DNA of 64,000 nucleotides. It comes from Scylla paramamosain. Taxonomy: Eukaryota; Arthropoda; Malacostraca; Decapoda; Portunidae. A program made the position numbers and the translations under genes. The first letter of the stretch is position 1, and the number at the start of each line of letters is the position of its first letter. Of the stretch, positions 1 through 10,882 are shown one piece after another. The DNA is taken from NCBI RefSeq assembly GCF_035594125.1, contig NC_087161.1:8462001-8526000 (forward strand), read 5' to 3'. The notes beneath the pieces were generated by a model. The model did not search any database. It saw only the letters and a program-made list of their open reading frames with translations, and had not been told where the DNA came from.

Positions 1-2026
1 CCACTCTAGCCCCTTGGACCCTAATGGAGAAGGGAAATTACTCCTGCCATCACTTTGTGGGGATCAGTTGAAATTTGGTCCAAGCAAAGCTAGTACTTTC
101 TCCTACACACCTAATTGTTCCACACCTGTGTGAATCTCCATCTTTGGAAGCTGTGGAAAAAATAGGAGAATTATTAACATTAAAAATTATGTTATGCCCT
201 TCAGTACATCATGTGTTAACATACTCCAGTAGTATGCAAGCATGTAGCCTACATCTTCACACACAACTTTCCAGTCTGCATATTTTGTGAAACCTTACAG
301 AACAGGAGTAGAGACTGAGAAAGAGGGCAAGATCACACTAAAGGAGAGCTGAAGTTAGGATAGGGGTTTGGTGAAATAAGGGTAAGCTCAGGTTTGATTG
401 GTAATGAGTTAAAGTTAGGTGAAGTAAGGTTGAGATTAGTTTTAATGAGTTACATACAATATATCTAATTAAAATGACATTTGCACACTTCACTATCATT
501 TTCATAATTGTATTAAGCTATAGAAACAAGATAGGAAGAATTATTATCATTTTTTTTAATCAGTCTTCCAACTAATTTCATCCTATATCCTCCCCCACAA
601 GCTTAAGTTTGTCATTACATAGTTTATAAGTACCAATAAAATAAGAATATGACATGATCTTGGCAATAAATTGGCATAAATAAGCATAGTAATTTATCCA
701 CAGCACAGGTATTTTGCCAATGTTGGATTAAAAGGAATGCAGGCTGCTCTTCATGTTACTTCTACATGTTACTTTTATTATGAAACTGCTAGAAAATGAC
801 AAAAAAAAAAAAAAGCTAAGGGAAAGTGCTCATCTTATCAATCAACTGGATGAAACTGACAGGGTAAGAGACGTATTTTGCTACACTCTAAGTTAATTGG
901 ATGTCAAGGGTCTTTTTATTATACATATAAGTTGATTCCATCATTGAACTTCTAAAAAGTAACAATAAACTACAAAAACAGGCTTACCTGATCTAAAAGT
1001 GAGGTGTGAAAAAGCTTGGAGACTTGCTCTTTCCAGGTAAACAGCAGCTGTTTGCTCCTTCTGATATACCAATCTTACTGTGGGAGAATCGCACGAAGGG
1101 AAAGAACAGGAATGGTTTATTGGTATCGTGGATCGTCAAGGAGCTGTGAGAATCTCTCGTGAGGGAATCTTTCTCTGGGAAGGGAAGGAATGTTTTAAAA
1201 TCTGGCCCACAGAATATTGTTTGTCCAGTGGTTTACTCGTGCTTAATACACGATCCCCTAGTCGGGAAGAGCGAAAATCCAGGAAAGCCGCAGACAATAG
1301 GGTTAAACTTAGTTAAAGCAAAAAAACTTCAATACCAAAAGAAACCTTTTGATCGTGACAGAGGAAACTACAGAGTAGAATTTGCCCCCACACCCCAAAG
1401 TGACAGTAATACAATTCTCTATTCCTCACTGGACACTAATTACTCCCTTTTCTTATGCATGTAAGTGATTTTTAAGACACCTACCTCGCATCTCTAGACA
1501 TTTTCTTTTGATAGTAAACTTTTATAGTTTCATAATTGTTTAACAAATAATATATTCTTGTACAGTAGTAGGCTTTAGTGAGGGCCCATCTGTCCAAGGT
1601 GTATGTTAGGGCTGGTAAAAATCCACTGATTACTTATATATTTTTCTCTTTTATTGAGAATGAGAGATTACTCTTCATTACATTGGTTGGTTTCCCAGAA
1701 GCACTTCAACCTATTCTGTTTATTCATTTTTCATAGTCTGAGCTCAAACTATTTTTTTCCTACAAAAATATTGTATATTCCAAACACATTATATGACTTC
1801 ATTCTCAATTCTAGTTTCTTTGTCTAGTATAAAGCTGTTGAACACTTTTGTTACCTTCTGTTATACTTGTATTTCTGTAGGATTGTAAAATAATCTGAAG
1901 CTTATCTGTGGATTTCTTTAAAAACACGTCATGATGTCATCTCTAAATTAAAGGCAGGAATTTTAATGTTGTATTTGCCTTGTGTAATTTGATTAATTCT
2001 TGGCATAGTACTTAGTGTCAGTAGAA
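1..2026. other. unassigned AT-rich DNA
   Basis: No recognisable coding domain, RNA gene or mobile element was seen on either strand. Short open frames (for example around 1080-1464) have no family features that I recognise. A 14-base A run lies near 800-814. Confidence 0.5.
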
Positions 2027-2217
2027 GTAATTTTGCCATGTTGGCTCACACCACTGTCAGGAATTGCCATTCCGGCTCACCCTGAAATCTTTTCTTGCCA
2101 TGACAACTCAGGTCTGCAGGTGTTCTGTGGGCCTGAGCCATCATGGCAAGAGAGGATATTGGGATGAGCCGGGATGGCAATTCCTGACACTAGTGTGAGC
2201 CAACATGACAAAATTAC
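2027..2217. mobile_element. 191-bp foldback MITE-like element
   Basis: Nearly the whole segment is an imperfect palindrome. The left arm starting at 2027 (GTAATTTTGCCATGTTGGCT) pairs with the right arm ending at 2217, reading inward on the other strand with about one mismatch per 8-10 bases. The arms are about 88 bp each with a very short loop near 2115-2130. It has no coding capacity. The outermost bases TAATTTTG/CAAAATTA would suit a TA target, but a target duplication cannot be separated from the inverted repeat itself. A non-autonomous DNA transposon (MITE) is the simplest reading; the superfamily is unknown. Confidence 0.7.
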
Positions 2218-3882
2218 ATCTCCTAGTGTTATTTATATCACTGAGAAAACCCAGTCATTGCCTGCTTACTTTATAATTACCAGACTTACTCACAAGAATG
2301 AATCAAAAGTCATAAGTAATGGTACTGGGGCTTTGGATAAAAGGGGTAAAGGAGTCAGCATTCACAGGCTCATCTGGTTGGCTAATCTCAGTTGATTTGG
2401 ATGGTCATGTCTGGAAATCATACCTTGTTCTGAATCTACTACCTATGAGATATTAATCTTAATATGGAAACATACTGCTAAGAGTGGACTTAATGTTGGT
2501 GTGATAGGTGAGTTGACACACTGTGGCAGGCAATTTCATATTGCAGCCACTTTCACACCATACTTCAGTACATGAAGACTTATGAACTGGATTCAAGGAA
2601 TGATCATGAGTATTTCTGTCACAATACCATGTAACCATTAGGCTGATTAATAACCTATCACCTAAAGAGCCCAGTGCAATACCAATGACACAGCCCTCAG
2701 ATACATTATGAATTCATCACACAAAGTAAGGAGGAACTTCCAAGCCTACAAAAGTTACCTCTCCTTAGGATCCTTAGGAAAGCAAAAAAGAGGACAAATC
2801 CTTATTCCATTTGTAATTATTTGAACAGTATATTGCTGAGCATGACCAAATACCCGTCTTGACAACGTATGTGTGAATAAAAAGCTGTGTGAGTTGACAG
2901 ATCTCACCTCTTCTCGCACTCTTCAATACAACGGCTGAGTGCTTTATACCTCTGGCTGCTGCATTAACACTGCCCTAACTCCAAATAAGGGCAAAAAGTT
3001 TTGAATATCGTGTTCAATCAGGGTGGTCTAACCTGGAACACCATTGAAGACAGATGGATGCTTCTCCAATATGCTTAACACCTCATCCTGATGTTCTATT
3101 TTTAAAGTGGGACAGCTTATTCTGAAGTAAGTGGAAACTATATTCTATTCATTATGAACCATGATAAGATGTATTTGTTGTATCATTTAGGGATTATCTG
3201 TATCTGATTGGTGTTATATGTAAATCCACTGACCATGTTTCGTTGCTCACTTTTATTTACTGCATGTGTGTGCCAGGTGACATAGGTGGAATGGAGGATG
3301 ATGGCTCCTTAGTATGATGGAGCAGGTGCTAAATACAGGGATCACCATGTCTGAGGTGTGAAGTGTGACTTGATGATGACCGTTTGGATCCTGAGGTCCT
3401 TGTGTTTGTGAACTGTGATCAGGTATGTCTTTAGGTGTAATCATGTTTATGCATTGGCTGTGTGGAGATTTTGTGTGGGATATTGTTAGGTCCTGTGCCA
3501 GTCATATGGGTTAGTGTTAAGCTGATCTTAACTGGAGATATCTGATGTTCTGATTTTTGTAGTAACAGATTTGATGTTATTGTGTGCTAAGACTTGAGTG
3601 TTTGTGGTTGAAAGGACTATTTTTATTGTGAGCTGATGCCTTATTTAGGGTACCCATAGGGATGAGTAGAGTTAGGATCATACCATCTATTAAAACTTAT
3701 GCAATATACAGGTGCTTATGTGTTGATTATAGCCACTGTAATTTGCTGTATAAATGGATATCATACTTTTGACTACATGTGGTGCCTTGTGAGAATTCAT
3801 TGGTGTGAAGGACTGAATTCATATTTGGGTTTTGTAAAGATTACATTATCATCTGTCTATGTATAATAAGTCAGTCATTTAA
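2218..3882. other. unassigned DNA
   Basis: Both strands were read; no domain, repeat array or RNA gene was recognised. Confidence 0.45.
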
Positions 3883-4081
3883 GAGTGCGATAATGCAGAC
3901 CATCATTGGCTATGCTGGACCGTGTTGGTGTCAGGTTAATATTATCCTGAATCTGTGGATTGAGTTACTATTTTGCTTATTTATGAGTGAGATAATGCAA
4001 ACTGTCATTGACTATTCTGGACCATGTTGGTATCAGGTTAATATTACTCTGAATCTGTGGATTGAGTTACTGTTTTGCTTA
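3883..4081. repeat. tandem duplication, 102-bp period, two copies
   Basis: Unit 1 (3883-3984) and unit 2 (3985-4081) share blocks such as GATAATGCA, GGACC(A/G)TGTTGGT and TGAATCTGTGGATTGAGTTA at a constant 102-bp offset. A 102-aa open frame runs through both units because 102 is divisible by three, so its translation also repeats. This is an ORF created by a duplication, not evidence of a gene. Confidence 0.75.
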
Positions 4082-4754
4082 GGTAAGCTACTGTCTTACA
4101 GTCTACTCATGTCAGTGACTGCAACTTGTGGAATTGCATACGATCACCCTGGCTGTTGGGTGTGGTGGTGTTGGGATCTGTTCTACAGCTCATTTCCCTA
4201 GGTCACCGTTGTCATCAATATTGTGAGTTTATAATCTGTGATTAGTGTATTTGGGATTCATATTACTGGTATTTGTTTGATTTTTCCATTATGCATTCTA
4301 AAAAGCTGAATTAGGTGGTTGCATATAATTTCTTTACAGCTCATTAATGTTGCATTTTTTGTAATACTTTATATTAGTAATGATTTAGTTTAGAAGATGC
4401 TGCTTAGTAATTATTCTGTTTTCTTATATTATGATGAGTAGCATTTCCTGGAACTTAGATGGCACTACGACCTGTAAGAATTCCCCTTCATCCTCCTCTC
4501 TCCACCTTCAATATAAAATACTGTCCCACAGTATAAACTCTTCCCATCCCTCCAGTTCCTCACTGCCCTTTCCTACTTTTGCCAAGTAAGGAGCTAACTC
4601 CTCATCCTCTTGCTGCCCTTCTATCAACTTGGTAGGCCTCACCTCAGTAATTTCCCTCATAAGTATGAGGTAACATCACTGAGAAGTATTATTCTCATTA
4701 GGCATATCCCGAGCTGTACATTCAGCTGCAGCAAGATGTGATCCACTAGATGAA
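4082..4754. other. unassigned DNA, possibly 5' LTR of the BEL element
   Basis: No coding domain was seen. Because the BEL internal region begins near 5217, a 5' LTR could occupy part of 4480-5216. No second LTR copy exists in the window, so the LTR start cannot be fixed. Confidence 0.3.
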
Positions 4755-4835
4755 CTATGGATCACTGTGTCTGGTCCCAACAGGGGAACAGCCTGTTCCC
4801 CACCTCTGGTCCACCCCGTGTTGGTGCCAGATTTA
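4755..4835 (-). repeat. dispersed repeat, copy 1 (partner at 41157-41222)
   Basis: The minus strand of this stretch matches the plus strand of 41157-41222. Both contain a stretch reading GACCAGAGG or TACCAGAGG, then GGGGA(A/G)CAGGCTG, TTCCC, CTG, GGGACCAG. Both also read as the peptide ACSPPLVH in one frame. The match shows a shared repeat family; its class was not identified. Confidence 0.55.
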
Positions 4836-5266
4836 GTATGTAAGAGTATCCCTTATGAACGGGAATGGATGAAAATGGTATTTATGCTCACGGGGATAAA
4901 TAGGGAGAATGGGATTTCTGGAATGTTTATTTTACATGTTGATGTTTTGCTACCAACTTGGGTTCTATTGTCTTTCTAGATTAAATTGTTATACTTGTAT
5001 GTGAATGTTACTTCGGTACTCTGGGTATTAAAATTTGAGGTATTTATTTGCCACCTTGCCATGTCAGCTGACGAAAGTTTTGTCACTGGTTACCTGCTCA
5101 CAATAAATTGGTTCATCACTGTCAGCCACAGTGTTTGCACCTCACCCTCCACCCTGCTCCAGCAATTTTGGCATCGTCATGTTCCTCCATCGGCTGTTGT
5201 TTTGTGGGAGGAATAACATGGTGCCCAGACCTGGGAATCAACCAGAAGTTTAGTGATGCACGGTGA

Positions 5267-6420
5267 ATGGCGAAGATGTCTGATGAGCAGTTTGAAAGGA
5301 GACATGCCACAGCCCATGGGTGGACCACTTGTGCCAGTAAGGCGTTGCAAGACCTGCTTGCTGATCCAGATGTGACCAGGGTGCAACTCGAGGACGCTGT
5401 GGAGAAATTTGACAAACGTTTGGCTGCCTTGGACACCGTGCAAGTGGAACTGGAACTTGAGATAAGTGACCCTGAGTTAGAGGCAGACTTAGACAAGGCA
5501 GACAGCTTTTGTAGTGCTGCTAGAACTGCAAGAGTACAAACTGCTCAAAAATTGGTGGATTTGGACAAGGCTGCCGACCAAGGGAGGAAGTCATTGCATG
5601 ATAGTGATGGGAACTCCGTGGTGTCTATTTGTTCCAGTGTTAAACTTTCCTGCCTTGAGTTACCTAAGTTCAGTGGTGCACTAGCCTAGTGGCAGCCATT
5701 CTGGGATCTGTTTGTAGCCATGGTAGATGTCTCTACTCTCCCAGCCATCAGCAAGTTCACCTATCTGCAGTCTCTATTGGAAGGTGAGGTGAAGTCTGTC
5801 ATACAGGGATTGTCACTTACTGCAGTTAATTATACTGTGGCCTGTAAGCTATTGAAAGAACGGTTTGGTAAGCCAGAAAGGATAATCTTCGCTCACATCC
5901 AAGCTTTTCTCGGCTTAAGTATGCTGTCCAAATCTCAAGGGTCTAAGTACTATGTGTCTGCCTTGAGGAAACTGCAGGATGACCTTTTGACTCACATCAG
6001 AAGTTTGGAAGCATTGGGTGTTAGTGGAAGTGAGTATGGCCACTTCCTTACTCCAGTGATTCTCTCATTTGCCTAGTGATATCCAGTTGGAGTAGTCAAG
6101 GGAAGGATCTGGCCATGAAAGAGATCTTTCATGGCTGATGACATTCCTTACTGAGGAAAAAGAGTGGCGTGAACACTCTGACTCTTTCAAGGATGTGTCC
6201 ACTACTGGAGGGACTGACAATTGCGGTGTGAGGGAGCCCGAGAAAAGGAAGCAGTCTCCCAGTTTTGCCTCTGCACTCCAGGCCATGTCTGAGACAAGTT
6301 CAGGTGGTGTGGATTTTGTAACAAGCTCCATGCCAGTGAAAGATGTTTTAAAGTGCTTCAGCTTCCACCTTCAGAACGACAAGAAAAAATTTGTTCTGCT
6401 GAGTTGTGTTTTGTGTGCTT
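5267..6420 (+). pseudogene. BEL/Pao gag (DUF1759-like), broken
   Basis: The first segment (5267-5689) encodes an acidic helical N-terminus (MSDEQFERRHATAHGW, then a heptad-like region about residues 35-120) ending in LELPKFSGALA, where the BEL gag core normally starts. A TAG at 5687 breaks the frame. The core resumes at 5720 (KFTYLQSLLEGEVKSVIQGL, then LLKERFGKPERIIFAH), which is typical of DUF1759 gag proteins that bind retroelement RNA and build the particle. A further stop comes at 6074, and 6138-6422 carries the Ser/Glu-rich linker to the zinc knuckles. Family assignment is firm; function is lost. Confidence 0.82.
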
Positions 6421-7135
6421 GAAAAAGGGGCACATATCAAGAGGTTGCAAATAAAAGGGTGTGAGATGCAAAGGCAACCATAATGTGCTTCTGTGTTCTC
6501 AAGGCAATTCTTTATCTAAGGGCAGGGAGAAAGTTAATGTTGGTCAACCTGCCAAAGAGGGTGAAGGTGAAAGGGGAAATGCCACTGTGAGGCCTGGTGA
6601 TCTTGTTGGTGAGTCTCATTCTTCTCATAACTCTAATGGTCTGTTGAAACAAATGTGTTGTATTTTGCCAACAGCAAAGATCAAAGTGTATGGTAAGAAT
6701 GGCATGCACAGTGAAGCTACTTTGTTGTTTGACTCAGGGTCAGATAAATCTTACGTGTCGAGCAAATTTGTAAGGAAGGTTAGACCTACATGGCTATCTT
6801 CAGAACAGATTTTTTATTCTGCATTTGGGGGAAGTAAGAGCTCTAAATCTACCCATTGTAACATTTATGACCTGAATTTGCTGGATGTTAATGGTGTTAT
6901 TCTGTCTTTACTTGCAGTTGAAGTGCCCTCAATGTGTGTCCCATTATTATGTCCTCATGTTCCAGCTGATAATCTACATGCTTTTAAGTCTGTACAGTTT
7001 GCAGATGAGTATGTACAAGACAGAGAGTTAACTTTTGACATTTTAATAGGACTTGATGTATATTGGAAATTCATAATCCCTAACAAATGTTTGCAGGTTG
7101 AGGGACTAGTTGCTCAAGAAATTGTGTTTGGTTGA
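6405..7135 (+). pseudogene. BEL/Pao zinc knuckles and aspartic protease
   Basis: Around 6408-6490 the sequence reads as CFVCLKKGHISRGC (a CX2CX4HX4C knuckle), then a stop, then CKGNHNVLLC, the second Cys/His cluster that BEL elements place before the protease. The following open frame, 6461-7135 (224 aa), is a retropepsin of the DUF1758 type: hydrophobic strand then the active-site triplet in LLFDSGSDKSYVSSKF (DSG). It is followed by conserved family blocks ending in FDILIGLDVYWKF. The protease would cut the polyprotein. It is continuous over its core but is isolated by frame breaks on both sides. Confidence 0.85.
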
Positions 7136-7299
7136 GTTCTATCTGGTACATGTGCCTCTGTATCCAAAGGGAATGTGGGTTTTTCTCAGATGCTATGTAT
7201 TAAAGGTTTTAATGAGAGTAGTTTGCACAAATTTGGGGCCTGGAATCTGTTGGTATTTGTCACAAGGAAGTTCGTTCCGATATAGAGAATAATTCTGTT

Positions 7300-8705
7300 C
7301 TTAAATCCTTTTCGGAGACTATCAAGTTCAAAGATGGTAGATATGAAGTTGCTCTTCCTTGAAAGTCAGTTAGTGACATGTGTAGTCTGCAAAATAATGA
7401 AAGTCTTGCCAAAAAGAGGTTGTTATGTTTGATGCGTAAATTTAAGACTGATCATAAACTTCAGGAGAAGTATGATGCTGTGTTTGAGGGTTATGAGCAG
7501 GAGGGCATCATTGAAGAGGTTCCTGAGAGTGAGATGAACAGCCCATACCCTACTCTCTACCTTCCTCATTGCCTTGTTATCCAGGAGGTCAGCACCACAA
7601 GTAAAGTAAGACCTGTCTTTGATGCATCTGTTGTGAGCTATAATGGTATTTCATTAAATCAGTCTTGAGTCTGTTCCCTCTCTTAGCTCACTGCTGGTGG
7701 AAGTACTTATGAGATTTGAAAGGTGGAAAGTTGCTTTAATTGCTGATATAACAAAAGCTTTCCTCCAGATTAACGTTAGGAAGGAGGACAGAAATGTTCA
7801 CAGATTTCTTTGGAACATTAATGGTAACATTCGCACCATGAGATTTGTTAGAGTTCCCTTTGGAAACAAAAGTAGTCCGTTTCTCTTGAATGCAACTCTA
7901 AAACATCATCTTATAGGTTTTCCTGATTCCGAAGTATTTGCGGAACTTAATCATAATATGTATGTTGATGACTGGTTGTCAGGAGCTGACAGTGCAGAGA
8001 AAGCCTTTGTTAAGTTTAATGAAGCATGGTCAGTGTTGTCCAAGGCCAGTATGTTCCTTTCTAAATGGAGCTCAAACTGCAGACCTTTAATAGATAAATT
8101 TAGTGAAAACTTAGAGCCCAGCATGCATGCAGAAACAAAGATTCTTGGTTTACAGTGGTGCTTGACTAAGGATAGTTTTTCATTTGGCTGTTTAGATTTG
8201 AGGAATCATGAGGTGGCATATACAAAGAGAGCAGTTCTCAGTGTCATCAGTAAAGTATTTGATCCACTTGGCCTCATATGTCCAGTCACAATGATGGCAA
8301 AAACTCTTTTTCAAAATATTTGGAGACTTGGACTTTCTTGGGATGAGACCTTGCTTGCAGAGTTGCTATTCCAGTTTCAAAGATGGGTTCAGGATATCAA
8401 GGTCCTTAATTCATGGCAAGTCAATCATTGTTACTTTCCAAAACTTTTATGGAAAACTCTTTCAGACGTAGAAATGCATGCCTTTGGAGATGCCTTCAAA
8501 AACGGGTATAGTGCCTGCGTGTACTTGAGAGTTCCTAATACTGATGGGTCCTTTAAAGTATTTTTAGTTCTCTCCAGAGGTAGGGTAGCTCCTGTTAAGA
8601 AAATGTCTGTGCCAAGATTGGAGTTAATGGGTGCTCTTTTGTGTGCTAGGCTGCCAGTATTTGTTAAGACTGCTCTTCACCTAACTGATGTACAAATGTA
8701 TTGTT
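7300..8705 (+). pseudogene. BEL/Pao reverse transcriptase and RNase H start
   Basis: The segment 7378-7668 gives the RT N-terminus (YEQEGIIEEVP, then TSKVRPVFDASV). After a stop at 7666 the frame resumes at 7697-8707 with FLQINVRKEDRNVHRF, the palm motif MYVDDWLSGAD (catalytic YVDD near 7960) and the family-typical SVISKVFDPLGLICP. It ends with RVAPVKKMSVPRLELMGAL, the entry to RNase H. The catalytic motif is intact. A TGA at 8705 breaks into RNase H, which continues in another frame. The order and the DPLGL block distinguish Pao/BEL from Gypsy. Confidence 0.88.
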
Positions 8706-9465
8706 GAACTGATTCTAAGGTAGCATTATCCTGGATAATGGGATATCCTAATAGATGGAAGACCTTTGTGGCAAACAGTCACTGAAATTCAGAGTTTGAC
8801 ATCCACAGTTCAGTGGCATCATAGTCCTGGGAAGGATAATCCTGCTGATATTATTTCCAGAGGTGCTTTTGCTGAGGACCTTATTTCCTGTACTTTGTGG
8901 CTGAATGGTCCTCCCTGGCTCTCTGAACACTCTGCATCCTTGCTACAGGATGAGGTACCAGCAACATTGTCCATCCCTGATGAACTATTTTCTGACAGTA
9001 GACCAGTGGCTTGTTTATCAGCAGTTTACACTAGTGGAGATTGACTTCTCCCGCAGGGACCATTTTACAAAGGCTCTCAAATGTTTTGCTTGGGTAATAA
9101 GGTTTGTCAACAATTGTAAACCTCATGCTGTTAAACGTACTGGCCCCTTGTCTTATACGTAGTTGGATCAAGCTAAGACCAAACTATTTTTTTGTGTTCA
9201 AAGAGAGAAGTATAGCCAGGAGATCACGGCTTTAACACTTGACAAATCCCTCCCTACGAGTCCTGCTATCAGTAAATTCAATCCCTTTTTTGGATGAAAA
9301 TGGCCTTTTGAGAAGTAAGGGTCAGCTGGACCAGGCTGATATAAGTTGTGAAAGCAAGTATCCTTTAATTATTCCATCAAGTCATATAGCCAAATTACTA
9401 GTCAGTTTCCAACACACATTTTTAAAACATGCTGGTGTTTCTACTTTGATCTCAACAGTAAGAAG
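8706..9465 (+). pseudogene. BEL/Pao RNase H end and truncated integrase
   Basis: 8766-9044 encodes the family-typical segment WHHSPGKDNPADIISRGA followed by WLNGPPWL, which closes the RNase H/linker region of BEL pol. 8905-9160 overlaps in another frame, showing a frameshift near 9030. 9239-9465 holds the start of the integrase: LRSKGQLDQADI, then the zinc-binding part LIIPSSHIAKLLV and HTFLKHAGVSTL. Homology stops at about 9465, before the DDE core. What follows (9466-9800) does not look like integrase, so the element was truncated or replaced here. Confidence 0.75.
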
Positions 9466-10197
9466 TTGTCTTCCTCCCCCACCATGGGTGAGGCAGTACT
9501 ATCCATCAGTGGGATTTGCACTATGTGGAGCCCTCATCACCTCACTAATTGCTACAGGGACGTGCTGTGCTGTTTGCTTTGTGGAATTTTTTTTCTTCAG
9601 TCCTCTGTGCCCTGTCAGCCAACCTGGCTCCTTTGACAAGTTATATAATATATAACAAGTATTATATTATAATACTTGTTGTTTTTAACCACTCAACCAA
9701 AAAAGCAACCACTCAACCAAATACTTTCTCTGGTGTGTGTACTAAATTAAATGCAGTTTCTATATGCTCAATTTTCAATCTACTTAGTTCAGATAGGAAA
9801 AAAAATGTTACTTGAGAATAGCACTAACCTCAGCTATCATTACACAGGTATCTCATCACTCATCATTGCTGTGGAGAAAAAATTATTTACTGCTTGATGT
9901 TAAATGTTGTAGAATTTGAATAGTTGCTCTTTATGTAGGGCAACAATGGTAAGAAGTCCCTTTTTTCCTACATAAATGAAAGACAACAAACATTAAATAT
10001 TTTTGTCAGTGCCACTTCCATAGAAATAACTGAGAAGTAACTAAGAAAGGATCAGTTAAGTTAGCCTTAATAGATATCCTTTACTAAAATTGAAATCCTG
10101 GAAAGGTTATTTATTTATATATTCATTTATTTTTTAGATGTTGTTGAAATGAAAGTTTATCGTAATCCATGTAAATATGATATATCTGAAAGTTGGG
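9466..10197. other. unassigned DNA with small hairpin
   Basis: A near-perfect AT palindrome lies at 9654-9680 (AACAAGTATTA and its complement). A 12-base direct repeat CCACTCAACCAA lies just after it (about 9690-9720). Nothing else was recognised. Confidence 0.45.
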
Positions 10198-10199
10198 TA

Positions 10200-10659
10200 C
10201 AGTAAAATCCCTCTTATTCGGCATCAATGGGACCGCCGACATACCAGATACCAGAAGTTGCTGGATATTTGAATAGAAGTGACATTATGTCCACAAACAC
10301 CACCCTACACTCACGCATCTTACCATAACAAAGATCAGCTGATCGCCGTGCCGGGCGTCGCCACCCGTGCTGCCACCTCACACTCACCAACACACAATAC
10401 TACTGTACTAGCATTCTCTTTAATACTTTGCACATGCACACGCGGGACTGAGTCACTGAGTAAACACAGTGCAGTGGGCCGCAGGTGGCACGAAGCAGTG
10501 TGCTCTGGTGGCAAGGGGACAAAGTATGCCTCGCATGGGAATTTTAATCGATTTTATGAGTACACATTGATTTTTTATTGATTTTAAGGCTCGGAGAAAA
10601 ATGTGCTGGATACTTGAAGCTGCCGGATATTTGAATGCTGGATGAGAGGGATTTTACTG
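10200..10659. mobile_element. pogo/Tigger-type MITE, copy 1
   Basis: Terminal inverted repeats begin CAGTAAAATCCCTCT at 10200 and end with the complement at 10659, each flanked by TA (10198-10199 and 10660-10661), as expected for a pogo/Tigger insertion. A subterminal motif related to GCTGGATA/TTGAATA recurs at both ends. The element is 460 bp with no usable ORF. The internal part differs from copy 2 (23697-24150) between about 10340 and 10440, while both flanks of that stretch match closely. It is non-autonomous and would depend on a transposase elsewhere. Confidence 0.85.
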
Positions 10660-10882
10660 TAGTTTGTGCCATTTTTGAGCAACTCAATCCCTGCAGCATT
10701 GGATGAGTGGTATATGACAATGAGATATGGAAGATGAAATCAGTGCACGGAGAAGAAAATAAGGCTGAAACATAAAATATAAAGTGGAAGAGGGAAATAA
10801 ATCCTGAGGAATGCTACTATAACCAGCATTGTACATTGTTACTTACTTGAAACACAGCAAATTCATTCTTGTACTGGATTCC

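Larger units (their letters stand above)
5217..9465 (+). mobile_element. BEL/Pao LTR retrotransposon, decayed and 3'-truncated
   Basis: Domains follow the BEL/Pao order on one strand: gag (DUF1759-like), zinc knuckles, aspartic protease (DUF1758-like), reverse transcriptase with YVDD, RNase H, and the start of the integrase. A TGGTGCCCAGACC stretch at 5219 looks like a tRNA primer-binding site just after a possible LTR end in CA. The reading frame is broken at many places, and the integrase stops matching near 9465, after its zinc-binding region begins. No 3' LTR was found. The element is dead. Confidence 0.85.

Noticed and set aside
3893..4201. 102-aa repeat protein
   Set aside because: The frame exists only because a 102-bp duplication preserves frame; no family resemblance.
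5122..5496. Minus-strand Ser-rich ORF
   Set aside because: Shadow of the BEL gag frame on the other strand.
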